Assembly: GCF_017654505.1 (NCBI RefSeq)
Contig: NC_054535.1
Span: 87,311,785 to 87,375,784 of the forward strand
Direction: 5' to 3'
Origin: Polyodon spathula
Taxonomy: Eukaryota; Chordata; Actinopteri; Acipenseriformes; Polyodontidae
DNA: 64,000 nt
Position 1 is the stretch's first letter. Every line of letters starts with the position of its first letter. The notes under the pieces were generated by a model. The model did no database searches, was not told where the DNA came from, and worked only from the letters and a program-made list of their open reading frames with translations. The position numbers were made by a program, and so were the translations under genes. Positions 1 to 9,800 of the stretch are shown one piece after another.

Positions 1-122
1 CACGTGAAGTGCTGTGCAATCCCTGTGCCTAATTACAGATATACATTTTAAACACTTGTGTTACACAGACCTGTTTATATCCCGTGTACCAATAACTATA
101 CACCAACATGAACTTTGCCCCA
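1..122 (-). repeat. LTR of copy 1 (3' LTR, partial)
   Basis: This matches the last part of the LTRs at 2371-2525, 18267-18434, 44723-44894 and 47308-47479 (shared words include GTGCTGTGCAATCC and CCCGTGTACCAAT). Compared with the other copies it lacks about 50 bp just before its end, where they carry the ACACAGGGGCGGGCAC segment. It ends CCCCA at 122, followed by TATA and the poly-C tract. Confidence 0.85.
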
Positions 123-125
123 TAT

Positions 126-126
<1 letters not shown>

Positions 127-162
<36 letters not shown>
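127..162 (-). repeat. Poly-C run of 36 at the polypurine-tract position
   Basis: An uninterrupted run of 36 C lies four bases (TATA) inside the LTR. Copy 2 has the short tract CCCCCTCC at the identical place (44899-44906). On the transcribed minus strand this is poly-G, the position of the polypurine tract that primes plus-strand DNA synthesis, so it appears to be an expanded polypurine tract. The exact run length should be treated with care, because homopolymers are prone to assembly error. Confidence 0.8.
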
Positions 163-389
163 TTGTGCAAAGCACATATGGCCTCAATGGCCACCTCCCC
201 CCTTAAAATCCCAAAAGTCTCGCTCAAACTCCTGGGCCAAGAACAGGGACTTTAAGGGGTTGATTGGTGGCAATGTTGCCAGTAGCCAGGCTGCTACTGA
301 CCATGCTGTCAGCAGACGTGCTGACAGTGGGGCGAATCTCTCCTCCCGCTGTACCACTGGCAGTGGAAATGCTGCCAATGGTGTGGCTG

Positions 390-878
390 TCAGCAAATGT
401 GCTGACAGCTCCCAGACTGACTCCAGACCTCCCCCAAGATCTCCGGCAGCGAAACTGCTGCGGGGGAAGATGGTCTCCGGATCTCTCCCTCCTTTATAAC
501 TGGCAGCTCCCTCTGGAGGGACTCCAGCCCCCAGAACTCCTGCAGCGAAATTGGTGCGGGGAAAGGTGGTCTCCTGACCACTCTCCCCTTTTTCATAGCC
601 GGCAGCTCCCTCTGGTGGGGCTCCAGGCACATTGACCCCTGCGGCCAAGCAGAGCTGACTGCAACCCCTGGCGAAGCAGTTCCAGCAACCCCAGGCAATG
701 CGGAGCAACAGGCAACCCCAGGCAATGCCAGGCAGGCATCCTTGGGCGAAGCGAGGCAGGCATCCTTGGGTGGAGCAAGGTAGAGAGTCAGGACAAGCTG
801 GGGTGCGGGTGTTGGCCCTCTTATCGGCCACTGCGGTCGGGCGTTTCTTCCCCATGCTTCCCTCAGCAGCCTATACAA
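390..878 (-). pseudogene. Repeat-rich part of the LTR element's internal ORF (copy 1)
   Basis: This 162-codon open frame matches the 391-codon frame of copy 2 (44927-46102). Both contain a conserved block, RLLREA followed by RGPTPAPQLVLT, and then alanine/serine/proline-rich short repeats (units such as SPKDACLA and PGVA). Copy 1 carries about two units of the 24-bp repeat and about four diverged units of the 27-bp repeat, against nine and eight in copy 2. There is no recognisable enzymatic domain. Frames on both strands are open here because the repeats are multiples of three, so the coding frame is a guess from conservation with copy 2. It is probably a Gag-derived low-complexity polypeptide. 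Confidence 0.4.
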
Positions 879-986
879 GGGCTGCTGAGGACCGCCAGCA
901 TCTATTCCTGGTCCTTCTGGTGCAGGGAGAGGCAGCTCCTGCTCCTCTCCCCCTGATGGTGATGGAGGCAGAGGCAGCTCCTCTCC

Positions 987-1760
987 TCATGATGGTGGGG
1001 GAAGTGATACCAGCAGGCATTCATCCTCTGCTGGTGCGGGAAGTGATACCAGCAGGCATTCACCCTCTGCTGGTGGACAGGGACCCAGCAGGCATTCACC
1101 CTTTGCTGATGTAGGTAGCGGAGGCAGCTCCTGCTGCTCTGCTCCTGCTGATTGAGGTGGCGGAGGTGTGTAATCTCCTGCCAGTGAAGGTTGCGGAGGA
1201 AGAGGAAGCTCCTGCTGCTCTGCTCCTGCCGATGGAGGTGGCGGAGGTATGTAGTCTCCTGTTGGCGAAGGTAGCAGAGTGCGAGGCAGCTCCTGCTGCT
1301 CTGCTCCTCCCGATAGAGGTGGCGGAGGCATGTAGTCTCCTGGTGGCTGAGGTGGGAGCGGCGTGTTGTCTACCCTTATTACAGGGGACTGGTGCGGCTC
1401 TCCCTCACTTGCAAGGGACTGGTGTGGCTCTCCCTCACTTGCAGGGGAAGGTGATGGAGGCAGAGGAAGCACCTTCTCCTCTCCTCCAGGTGGTGACAGT
1501 AGGGGAAGTGATATCAGCAGACACTCACCCTCTGCGGGTGGAGATGGGAACAGCTCCCTCTCAGGCTTTGGATCCCCGCGGTCTCCCCGTCTGGGCGCTG
1601 GACTCTCATGGTCCCACCGCCTGGGTGCTGGAGACCCTGCTACCTGGGCTACTGTTCTGTTTATATCTGCCTCCAGGTAACAGAGGACCAACTCCACACC
1701 TTCCTCCAGGGAGTTTGGGGTGTGTTCCCTCTCATATGCCTCCCATCGTTCCTTGTCCAT
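987..1760 (-). pseudogene. Gag-like ORF fragment of LTR element copy 1
   Basis: A 257-codon open frame starts MDKERWEAYERE. Its first 45 residues are charged and look like ordinary globular protein (for example EEGVELVLCYLEADINRTV). The remainder is proline/glutamate-rich, with repeats of PPAEGECLL, GDYTPPPP and GAEQQELP type. The same repeats follow the zinc-knuckle segment in copy 2 (45976-46710). No zinc knuckle is visible in this copy. A stop codon lies five codons before the first methionine in the same frame, so the original N-terminus is lost or shifted. I infer a decayed Gag because of its position directly after the LTR and primer-binding site. Confidence 0.45.
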
Positions 1761-1878
1761 CAGCCACGTGACCCCAGGTGGCTATGGGCATGGACTGGGC
1801 CTCCAGCCCTGCATTGTCCTGGATCCAGTCCCTTCTGACATTTTTTTTTTTAAACAAGAAATTGCGGTTACTGCTCTC

Positions 1879-1917
1879 GACAGCGTCTAAGACGCTGGTA
1901 ATCCCACGGTGACACCA
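1879..1917 (-). other. Primer-binding site plus second tRNA-Leu-like segment
   Basis: On the minus strand, two bases inside the LTR, the sequence TGGTGTCACCGTGGGAT (1901-1917) has the form of a retrotransposon primer-binding site. It is the complement of a tRNA 3' end with CCA. The ATCCCAC...TGACACCA pattern on the plus strand resembles the T-arm and acceptor of vertebrate tRNA-Leu. Directly next to it, plus-strand 1879-1898 reads GACAGCGTCTAAGACGCTGG, which resembles the tRNA-Leu D-arm region. The same arrangement recurs in copy 2. Confidence 0.55.
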
Positions 1918-1919
1918 CA

Positions 1920-2525
1920 CGTCACAAAGACGGCCAGAGTGGGTGACGTCAGACCAGAAACAGGAAATAAACGACAGAGGGAGGTGGAGTTTGGTGGAGC
2001 TGAGCGAATGGTTTTGCTCAGCATTAAATAAATGAACAGACAGCCAGAAAATAAATGGTTGTAACAAACACAAAAACACAGGACAAGGCACATTCGCCAA
2101 AACAAAAAAAGACAAACAAAATGGACTAATACCACACAAAACACGGAGAGCAGATATTTTAACTTTACTATTCTTCTTCTTATTATTTATTACCTCTGTC
2201 TCCAATCCCATTCTCTACTCACCGAACACCCAACCCAGTGGGTGAAAACATGTAGCTTTTATGCAGCTGTACTGAGACTCTATTGATTCATTCAATTGGA
2301 GTCGCTGTACAACTGCACGTGAATTAATAAAGTGCAATTCCCTGTGCTCACATATTATTACTTTTTACTTGCACGTGAAGTGCTGTGCAATCCTCGTGCC
2401 TAAATACAAATATACATTTTAAACACTCGTGTTACACAGATCCGTTTATATCCCATGTACCAATGACTATACACCAACATTAACACACAACAAAAAATAC
2501 ACACAGGGGCAGGCACTTTGCCACA
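1920..2525 (-). repeat. LTR of copy 1 (5' LTR for minus-strand transcription)
   Basis: About 606 bp, matching the solo LTR at 17817-18434 closely (shared GGTGGAGCTGAGCGAATG and flanking words) and the copy-2 LTRs more distantly. The left end is CGTCAC where intact copies have TGTCAC. The right end is TTTGCCACA, matching the TG...CA rule. The other boundary of this insertion lies outside the window, so its target duplication cannot be tested. Confidence 0.85.
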
Positions 2526-3736
2526 GAGAGGTGTAATTGAATCATACTAAATGCTTGTTAGCCTTTGGTACATCCACTGCCTCAGTACGACAAATGGCAA
2601 ATAGCTTCCTTCATTTCCTTTTGACTTCATTCAAAATGTGACGGAGCAAAAAAATCTAATACGTTTAGTGGTGTACAGCATCAGTACTTACATTTCTGAG
2701 GAATGAAATCAGTAGATTGCAAGTGACAGGATGACACATCTGCCTCCAAGAGGAATGGGTAGTGGAAAAAAGAAAGGATGAATAAGATTTGGTAAAAATA
2801 TGTAGCTGCTGAAGCAGAACATTAGCAATTACATTTCATGTCATCAGAAATAACTATTTCAGCAAAGATCTTAGTTTAATGTTGGAGAGTGAGACTGTAA
2901 ATCAGCCTTACACCTGTGTTCAATCAAGCACACAGATTATATGATGCTAAACACCTTGTTTAAAAATGTAGCCACTGCAGTGATAAACAAGATGGCTGAC
3001 ATCTGTTATAAACGTATTCAAAAGCAATTTATTTTATGACCCATATGCTGACCTTAGCTGAAAATAACACATCTGCACCAAATCATATTGCAGCTATATG
3101 TCAGTCTACAGAGGTTTATTTAGTTCCAGTAGCTGAGAACAACATACCTTTTTAATCAAGGGATAAGTGACAGGGTCAGTAGGTCATAAAATGTTTAGCT
3201 ACATTCATGGAATGAGATTACCTTGAGAATTCCTCAAGTATACATGCACTTATACACTCTATATTTTGTAATACCCCTGTTTCAGCATCAGTGAATTGTC
3301 AAATACGCAGAAATTAGCTGTACAAAATTTGTTTAGTTTTTTGTAATGATTTTTATGTCAAATAAAAGCTATGCATTATGTTAATAGTTTACATTATTTA
3401 TCACATTTGTTTTTCTCATACTTTTTTTAACGTTTTGAGAGAATGTCTTTGAAAAGTTGAATACCAAACCTTATTCAATTCAACAAAACATTAAAAAAAT
3501 CAGTCTTTAAATGAAGTTTTATCAACAAGGATAACTGTGTAGTATGAAGGAACTTAAAGATGCAAATATTGTCAAGTTGTTTTCAAGTTCTAAAGCCAAC
3601 ATTTGGAAATGCTCATCTCTTTTTGCTATTCAACTGCAACCATACAAATAAGCCATCTGTTCAAACATTCTGCTGGAATAATCTTTTAAACCCCTTTGGT
3701 TTAATTTACCATCATGATGTCATATATATATATATA
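2526..3736. other. AT-rich non-coding stretch
   Basis: No convincing ORF, RNA gene or repeat was recognised. It ends in a short TA run (about 3722-3736) that forms the left flank of the Tc1 fold-back element. Confidence 0.6.
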
Positions 3737-3912
3737 CAGCTCTGGAAAAAATTAATTGTCATTTAGAGCATTTATTTGTAGAAAATGACAACTGGTCAAA
3801 ATAACAAAAAAGATGCAGTGTTGTCAGACCTCGAATAATGCAAAGAAAAGAAGTTCATATTCATTTTGGAACAACACAATACTAATGTTTTAACTTAGGA
3901 AGAGTTCAGAAA

Positions 3913-4302
3913 TCAATATTTGGTGGAATAACCCTGATTTTCAAGCATAGCTTTCATGTGTCTTGGCATGCTCTCCAGCAGTCTTTCACATTGATGTTGG
4001 GTGACTTTATACCACTCCTGGCGCAAAAATTCAAGCAGCTCGGCTTTGTTTGATGGCTTGTGACCATCCATCTTCCTCTTGATCACATTGCAGAGGTTTT
4101 CCATGGGGTTCAGGTCTGGAGATTGGGCTGGCCATGACAGGGTCTTGATCTGGTGGTCCTCCATCCACACCTTGATTGACCTGGCTGTGTGGCATGGAGC
4201 ATTGTCCTGCTGGAAAAACCAATCCTCAGAGTTGGGGAACATTGTCAGAGCAGAAGGAAGCAATTTTTCTTCCAGGACAACCTTGTACTTGGCTTGATTC
4301 AT
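3913..4302 (-). pseudogene. Tc1-like transposase C-terminal fragment, left arm
   Basis: A 129-residue open frame shows the classic Tc1 DDE landmarks: DNAPCHTA (second aspartate), then WPAQSPDLNPMEN (third acidic residue, the E of LNPxEN), and ends ENQGYSTKY. The N-terminal helix-turn-helix domains and the first catalytic aspartate are absent. It is therefore a dead fragment of an enzyme that cuts and pastes DNA at TA sites. The same segment recurs inverted at 4656-4913. Confidence 0.9.
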
Positions 4303-4351
4303 GCGTCCTTCACAAAGACAAATCTACCCGATTCCAGCCTTGCTGAAGCAC

Positions 4352-4913
4352 CCCCAGATGAGTCCAATTTTCAGCTTTGCCCAACACCTGGTCATCTACT
4401 AGTTAGAAGGAGACCTGGAGAAGCCTACAAGCCACAGTGTCTCACACCCACTGTGAAATGTGGTGGAGGATTGGTGATGATCTGGGGGTGCTTCAGCAAG
4501 GCTGGAATCGGGCAGCTTTGGCATGAATGAAGCCAAGTACAAGGTTGTCCTGGAAGAAAACTTGCTTCCTTCTGCTCTGACAATGTTCCCCCAACTCTGA
4601 GGATTGGTTTTTCCAGCAGGAGAATGCTCCATGCCACACAGCCAGGTCAATCAAGGTGTGGATGGAGGACCACCAGATCAAGACCCTGTCATGGCCTGCC
4701 CAATCTCCAGACCTGAACCCCATTGAAAACCTCTGGAATGTGATCAAGAGGAAGATGGATGGTCACAAGCCATCAAACAAAGCCGAGCTGCTTGAATTTT
4801 TGCGCCAGGAGTGGCATAAAGTCACCCAACATCAATGTGAAAGACTGGTGGAGAGCATGCCAAGACGCATGAAAGCTGTGCTTGAAAATCAGGGTTATTC
4901 CACCAAATATTGA
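4352..4913 (+). pseudogene. Tc1-like transposase C-terminal fragment, right arm
   Basis: The plus strand from 4352 to 4527 encodes the middle of a Tc1 transposase (DESNF..., VRRRPGE, then CGGGLVMIWGCFS). A frameshift or stop follows, and the frame then continues in 4656-4913 with HQIKTLSWPAQSPDLNPIEN and ends ENQGYSTKY. An extra C in a run near 4590 (five C where the left arm has four) causes one of the frame breaks. The segment 4360-4479 is present only once and forms the loop of the palindrome. Confidence 0.85.
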
Positions 4914-5207
4914 TTTCTGAACTCTTCCTAAGTTAAAACATTAGTATTGTGTTGTTTAAAAATGAATATGAACTTATTTTCTTTGCATTATTCGAGGTCT
5001 GACAACACTGCATCTTTTTTGTTATTTTGACCAGTTGTCATTTTCTGCAAATAAATGCTCTAAATGACAATATTTTTATTTGAAATTTGGGAGAAATGTT
5101 GTCAGTAGAATAAAACAAAAATGTTCATTTTACCCAAACACATACCTATAAATAGTAAAACCAGAGAAACTGATAATTTTGCAGTGGTCTCTTAATTTTT
5201 TCCACAG

Positions 5208-5210
<3 letters not shown>

Positions 5211-5279
<69 letters not shown>
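5211..5279. repeat. (TA)n microsatellite
   Basis: About 34 TA units immediately follow the right terminus of the Tc1 element. They supply its TA target site. Confidence 0.95.
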
Positions 5280-5283
<4 letters not shown>

Positions 5284-7068
5284 ATATTAATTGAATTGCA
5301 CACAATAAAAGTTATATTAACATGAAGATGTAAAAAAAAAGTTTAACAATGTGATTCAAAACAGTAGAAATTATGTATATCATTAATAAACCAGAAGGAC
5401 TGACACTGGAATAATTGTCATTTCGTTAAAAGAGATAAATAGTCCCCCCTACAAGGACATTGAGGGATTTTCTAATTAGCAAAGGTATTGCGCTATTATT
5501 GACTTATTCAAAGCAAATGTATTATAAAAGATGAGGTCTTCTATACTCAAAAAGAATTGCTCTGTGTACCAGACGAACATCTTGGTGGCATTGTACCAGT
5601 CATACCAGCATGTATAGCCTAACACGATAAATCCTCAATACAATACCATACCCTAGAGTGCTTTTCATCTTTATTTCCAAGGTCCACGTCCATTGTGAAA
5701 TACACAGATAACAGACTGTTTACTTAAAGTATAATATATACAGCAGTACATGCATTTGTGTACATGTAACAAAATAATAACAGTATATGTTAGTATACTT
5801 AATATGTATGGCCATCATCTTACATATTTCTATATGAACCACTCACACATTATGGTTAAGGTGAATTAGATTTTTTTTCTTACGCTTTTAGCACAGAACA
5901 TTTATAGACTATTCCTCCACTCCTGCAGCACTTTCTGTTTCCCACAGGGATGTCATAAGTTGACATCCTGTCTGTCATTTTACTAATGCTGGGGGTGTCA
6001 CAAGGTGCTCCAGGTAGTTGTTATGCAATTGCATTTACATTCTTTGATGCTATGCCTTCAATAAATGCTTAAAACACTGTAAGCTTTTTTTTTTTTTGGT
6101 CTGAAATGTCATTGAAAATATGTAACCAAAGGACACCTGTCTACTGTAGGCAATGTCTTCTGAGTTTGGTATTTTTACTTAATGTTTTTGCTCAGTTCAC
6201 TGTTAAGTCATAGGCAATAGCAGGTAATATGGTGCATTTAGGTCATACGAGGCAATGTGTTCAATTTAAAATGAATATTTATAAGTATGCAATATCTGGT
6301 TACTGAGGTGAAGGGTTTTGTTAAACATGCACACATATAAATATTCACTTTGATGAAACACCAGCAGGTCTTAATACTGCTGCCCAAAAACTAAAGTGTA
6401 GAGGAGGCTTTAGTGAAAACGAAATTAAAATTTAGGCTTTGAATACATTAAAGGACTTTGATGATTCTTTAGAAAGCTATGAAGGCATTCCCTTATTTTG
6501 AAAACACTGTGTGAAATACATTTACTTACATTATTGCTTTTCAGTTATGAAGAAATTACATTATGATAAGCCTGGTGTAGCCAGCTGCTTAACTTTATTG
6601 TGTACTGTGAATCTAATCAAGCGCTTTGTAAAGCAGAATTAATTAATTGAAAATTACAGGGATTTCTTGACAAATATCTCATTAATCATATGGCTTTTCC
6701 TTGACTTTTTATTCATTAAGGTGTTTTCTATAGGTACAGCTATATTTTACCAAGAAAGAATGCATTAGTATATTGTTCAAAAACACAGACCAATGAACTA
6801 TACAAAGCTGAATCATACATACAAATCACTAATAAAGGTTACGGCAGTGGGGGCTGAATTAGCATAGGAAGCTATCAGTGGAAAAAAAGGTCACAAAGCT
6901 CAGTAATGAAAAGGTGAAAAACAGTGAAAACACAACACATTTTTTTGTTGCTATTATCATCAGTAATAAAAACTGGCTATAAAAGGAAGTATTTAAATGA
7001 AATAATGAAGTTCGTAATTTGTTCATATGATAGCTCTGAACAGAAATCTTATGAGGAATATCCATGAG
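5280..7068. other. Non-coding stretch
   Basis: AT-rich and without ORFs, RNA genes or repeats that I recognise, apart from short homopolymers (for example T-rich near 6086). Confidence 0.55.
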
Positions 7069-7302
7069 GAGGCTATGTGGGTTGGTGGTTAAAGAAAAGG
7101 CATTACAACCAGGAGGTCCCGGGTTCAAATCCCAGCCACCTTACTGTGGGACTCTGAGAAAGTCACTGAACCTCCTTGTGCTCCGTCTTTCAGGTGAGAC
7201 GCTGTTGTAAGTGACTCTGCAGTTGATGCATAGTTCACACACCATAGTCTCTGTAAGTTTCCTTGGATACAGGTGTCTGCTAAACAATACAAAATAATAA
7301 TG
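7069..7302 (+). mobile_element. tRNA-derived SINE
   Basis: The head is tRNA-like: an A-box-like GGGTTGGTGGTTAAAG at about 7079 and a B box GGGTTCAAATCCC at 7121-7133, the two parts of an internal RNA polymerase III promoter. The body follows (CTGTGGGACTCTGAG..., GTGCTCCGTCTTTCAGGTG). The tail is GTCTCTGTAAGTTTCCTTGG, then GTCTGCTAAACAA and an AATAATAA end, resembling the LINE-derived tail shared by many fish SINEs. It is non-coding and depends on a LINE for movement. Confidence 0.8.
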
Positions 7303-7657
7303 TGGAATTGTGTCACTTTAGCAGCATGCTGAATATATTTACTAGGTCTGTAACATCCATGTTTTGAGTGATGTACGGATTAAATCTGAAATCTGATTAA
7401 ACGAAGTAAGCAGTGGTGTCATTATAGACTTGAAGCTGCTTCACTCTTTTGTCAGGCTATATTAAGTGAGTAATACTTATGGCTTGGTTTGGTGGATGAA
7501 TCCATAGATAGGAAGGGGGACTAGGTAGGCGAATTAAACTGAATGAGTTGTCTGATGCAGCATAACGTGTTACACAGTATTTAAGGACATCATTTCAGAT
7601 GGCATCAAACCAATTATATTGTGGTATACATAGATACTATTGACAGAGTAATAAGTA

Positions 7658-8384
7658 CCATATTCCTATAAATTTAAGATGCACTTGTTTAACCATTTTC
7701 TGCTTCTCAAAAATAGCCTGCGTCTTAAATTCAAATAAAATATAGTGATGCGTGTATTAAAATCACCAACAAAAGATGTGACTGCCCGAGTACACAGACA
7801 GCAACCTGACTGACTCCTGACAAAAGACAAACCAAAACGTTACTGCCAAATCTTGAATCATCCATGACATAACAGTCATTATCTTCCTGAAGAATTCAAA
7901 GATAAGTTTTTACAATTTCAGCATTTCTAACAAGCAGTACCAGCTTGGACAGATCGAAAATGCTGACAGTTCATAAATTGGGAGAAAAAAATGTGTGAGT
8001 AATATCCATATGCATATGTTATGTTCTGTTAGTTAATGTTGCGGATAGCGTTCTGACTGTTGTGTTTGGAATGCGATCAATGCTGTTGTGGTTGCTGGGT
8101 TACATGTTGCCTGATGGTGTGGAGTGTTGTGTCATGCTTGCTGTTGCCAGGATGCGTGATTTCGTAAGTGAGTTAGTCACTATAAACGACATTTTAAGTA
8201 CTATACAGTATGCAGCACAATAAATAAACTCTGTAGTTAATCTATGTCAACACGTGTCAATTTTGAATGATACAGCAGCTTATTTGAGGTTGTATCTTTG
8301 TAAATGCATGTTTATTTGATGTTTTATTTTTTCCTCAAATTGAGGGTGAAATTTGGTCTGCTTCTTAAATTCAAAGGAATATGG
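7658..8384. mobile_element. Non-autonomous DNA transposon with TIRs
   Basis: The ends are inverted repeats: CCATATTCCTATAAATTTAA at 7658 and, at the right, the complement of CCATATTCCTTTGAATTTAA ending at 8384. TA lies directly outside on both sides (7656-7657 and 8385-8386), as for Tc1/mariner/pogo-type insertion. The roughly 727-bp interior encodes no transposase I can recognise. Family assignment within the TA-target superfamily is uncertain. Confidence 0.6.
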
Positions 8385-8754
8385 TATTAGCTTTCCTGCA
8401 GGAAAATAAACACTACCTGATTTCACAACAGCTCCTCCAATATCCCTTAAGTCACAACTTACCAAAGCGATCCGCAAGTTCAAAGGTCACTAAGGAAATG
8501 TAGTACCTGTATAAACTAAAAGTTGTGTTAAGGGATGTATAGGCTGTGTACTAGACAGTGCTTTCAAAATTACCCAGTGTCCTTTTTTTCAGAATGGCTA
8601 CCCTGTTCCAGAATCCATGTTCCAACATTGGCCTACTTCTACTTTGAAGTGGTAGAAACCACTGTCTGCCCACTAACACCGTGATTTAATAGCTTAGCAT
8701 ATTCGTAATTCTATAACTGAGATAGCAGCCTGTCCTGGTGGCTGCCCAGATTGT

Positions 8755-9063
8755 TCCGCTGTAAATGATGCTCCCCCCGAATAAACGCCGCTCTCAATAA
8801 TGAAACATGTACATTTTTTTTTTCCCAACCCCAGCTCAAATAAACACAGCAGCACTTAATAAAGAAACATATACAAAACACAGTATGGCAAAACATTGGA
8901 ATAAACATCAATAAAATGTATTTAAAAGAATGCAATTACACACTGGAGCATACCAGTATTTTAAAGTAAAGTTTATGGAACTCAAACAAAAAAAAAGAAT
9001 ACAGTAGGAACACAGCACTACTGATGCAGCAGATGACTACGTCGTCGTATATATAATATATAT

Positions 9064-9143
<80 letters not shown>

Positions 9144-9800
9144 TAAAAAAAAAAAAAAATACATTTTAGTTGTAATGCAGGAGCTGTATGATTATTATTT
9201 TAGTTTCTTTAATGCATTTCTGTTTTGGTTGTATGCACTGTATTTTGGCTTATACGATAATAAGAGATGCTGCAGAATCCTGATCCAGACAGGAAGTTCA
9301 GCGAGTGGGGGGTGTGCTGTTTTGGAGTGTCAAGCAGAAGCTAGGGTTAGCCACGAGATCAACTCGTCTTCCTCAGTGAAGCCCTGTCTGGACCAGGAGA
9401 CAGTGAGTGTTTAGTTGTCTATATTAAAGAGTTCAGCCCTGCGACTCTTAAAAACTTCTAGAAGAAAAGAAAGGGAAAATAAACCTACCTCCTTAGAGTC
9501 AAATTGACATTTCTCTCTTGTTATTTATTATTTCCCTCTTCATGCTACACTGGTATGTGTCCTCATCTAGTCAAACACTGATCTGATCTGCGAGCTCAAC
9601 AGCTTTCAGTTTAAAGTTGTACACCTTCTTCACCATTCTGATCAAATTGTATCCACAGAAATAAACTTCAATATACGCCTCCCTCAAATACCACAGTAGT
9701 ACAGTACTTCTAATTACCGCCACCCTTGAATAAGCGCCACAACTGTTTTTAGCAATTTAAAATAAACGCCGCAGCGTTAATTCAGAGTAATGCGGTATTT
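8755..9800. repeat. Diverged repeat with recurring ATAAACGCC motif
   Basis: Variants of ATAAACGCC or ATAAACAC occur at about 8780, 8837, 8900, 9660, 9733 and 9762, interleaved with AT-rich DNA and a TA microsatellite. The block ends with GCGTTAATTCAGAGTAATGC followed by GGTATTTAC, which looks like a DNA-transposon terminus. No transposase is present and I could not find a matching opposite end. It is probably a decayed DNA transposon or a nested pair. Confidence 0.3.
9049..9137. repeat. (TA)n microsatellite
   Basis: A long, slightly interrupted TA tract is followed by an A-rich stretch. Confidence 0.95.

Larger units (their letters stand above)
1..2525 (-). mobile_element. Non-autonomous LTR retrotransposon, copy 1 (cut by window edge)
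   Basis: The first 122 bases and the stretch 1920-2525 are copies of the same LTR, and the DNA between them matches the internal region of the complete copy at 44258-47479. Read on the minus strand, the order is 5' LTR (1920-2525), primer-binding site (1901-1917), Gag-like repeat-rich region (about 390-1760), polypurine tract (127-162) and 3' LTR (1-122, running off the window). No protease, reverse transcriptase, RNase H or integrase motif is seen in any frame, so the copy is non-autonomous. It is more diverged than copy 2: the right-hand LTR begins CGTCAC instead of TGTCAC, and the left-hand LTR lacks about 50 bp near its end. Confidence 0.85.
3737..5210. mobile_element. Fold-back Tc1/mariner element (inverted duplication)
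   Basis: The element is bounded by near-perfect inverted ends (CAGCTCTGGAAAAAATTAA at 3737 and its complement ending TCCACAGCTG at 5210), each next to TA inside TA microsatellites. It consists of two head-to-head copies of the 3' half of a Tc1-like transposon: left arm 3737-4359 (minus) and right arm 4480-5210 (plus), separated by about 120 bp (4360-4479). The left arm lacks about 110 bp near its terminus that the right arm keeps (roughly 5070-5185). Both arms carry the same C-terminal transposase segment. The arms are similar enough to form a long hairpin. Confidence 0.85.

Noticed and set aside
14..499. 161-codon plus-strand ORF with a poly-proline run
   Set aside because: The prolines come from the poly-C tract, and the rest is the antisense of the LTR element's internal region.
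1732..2211. 159-codon minus-strand ORF across the copy-1 LTR
   Set aside because: It reads mostly through the LTR and has no conserved motif; the copy-2 LTR gives a different unconvincing frame.
7071..7140. tRNA gene on the plus strand
   Set aside because: The B box is good but the acceptor stem does not pair; it is the head of a SINE.
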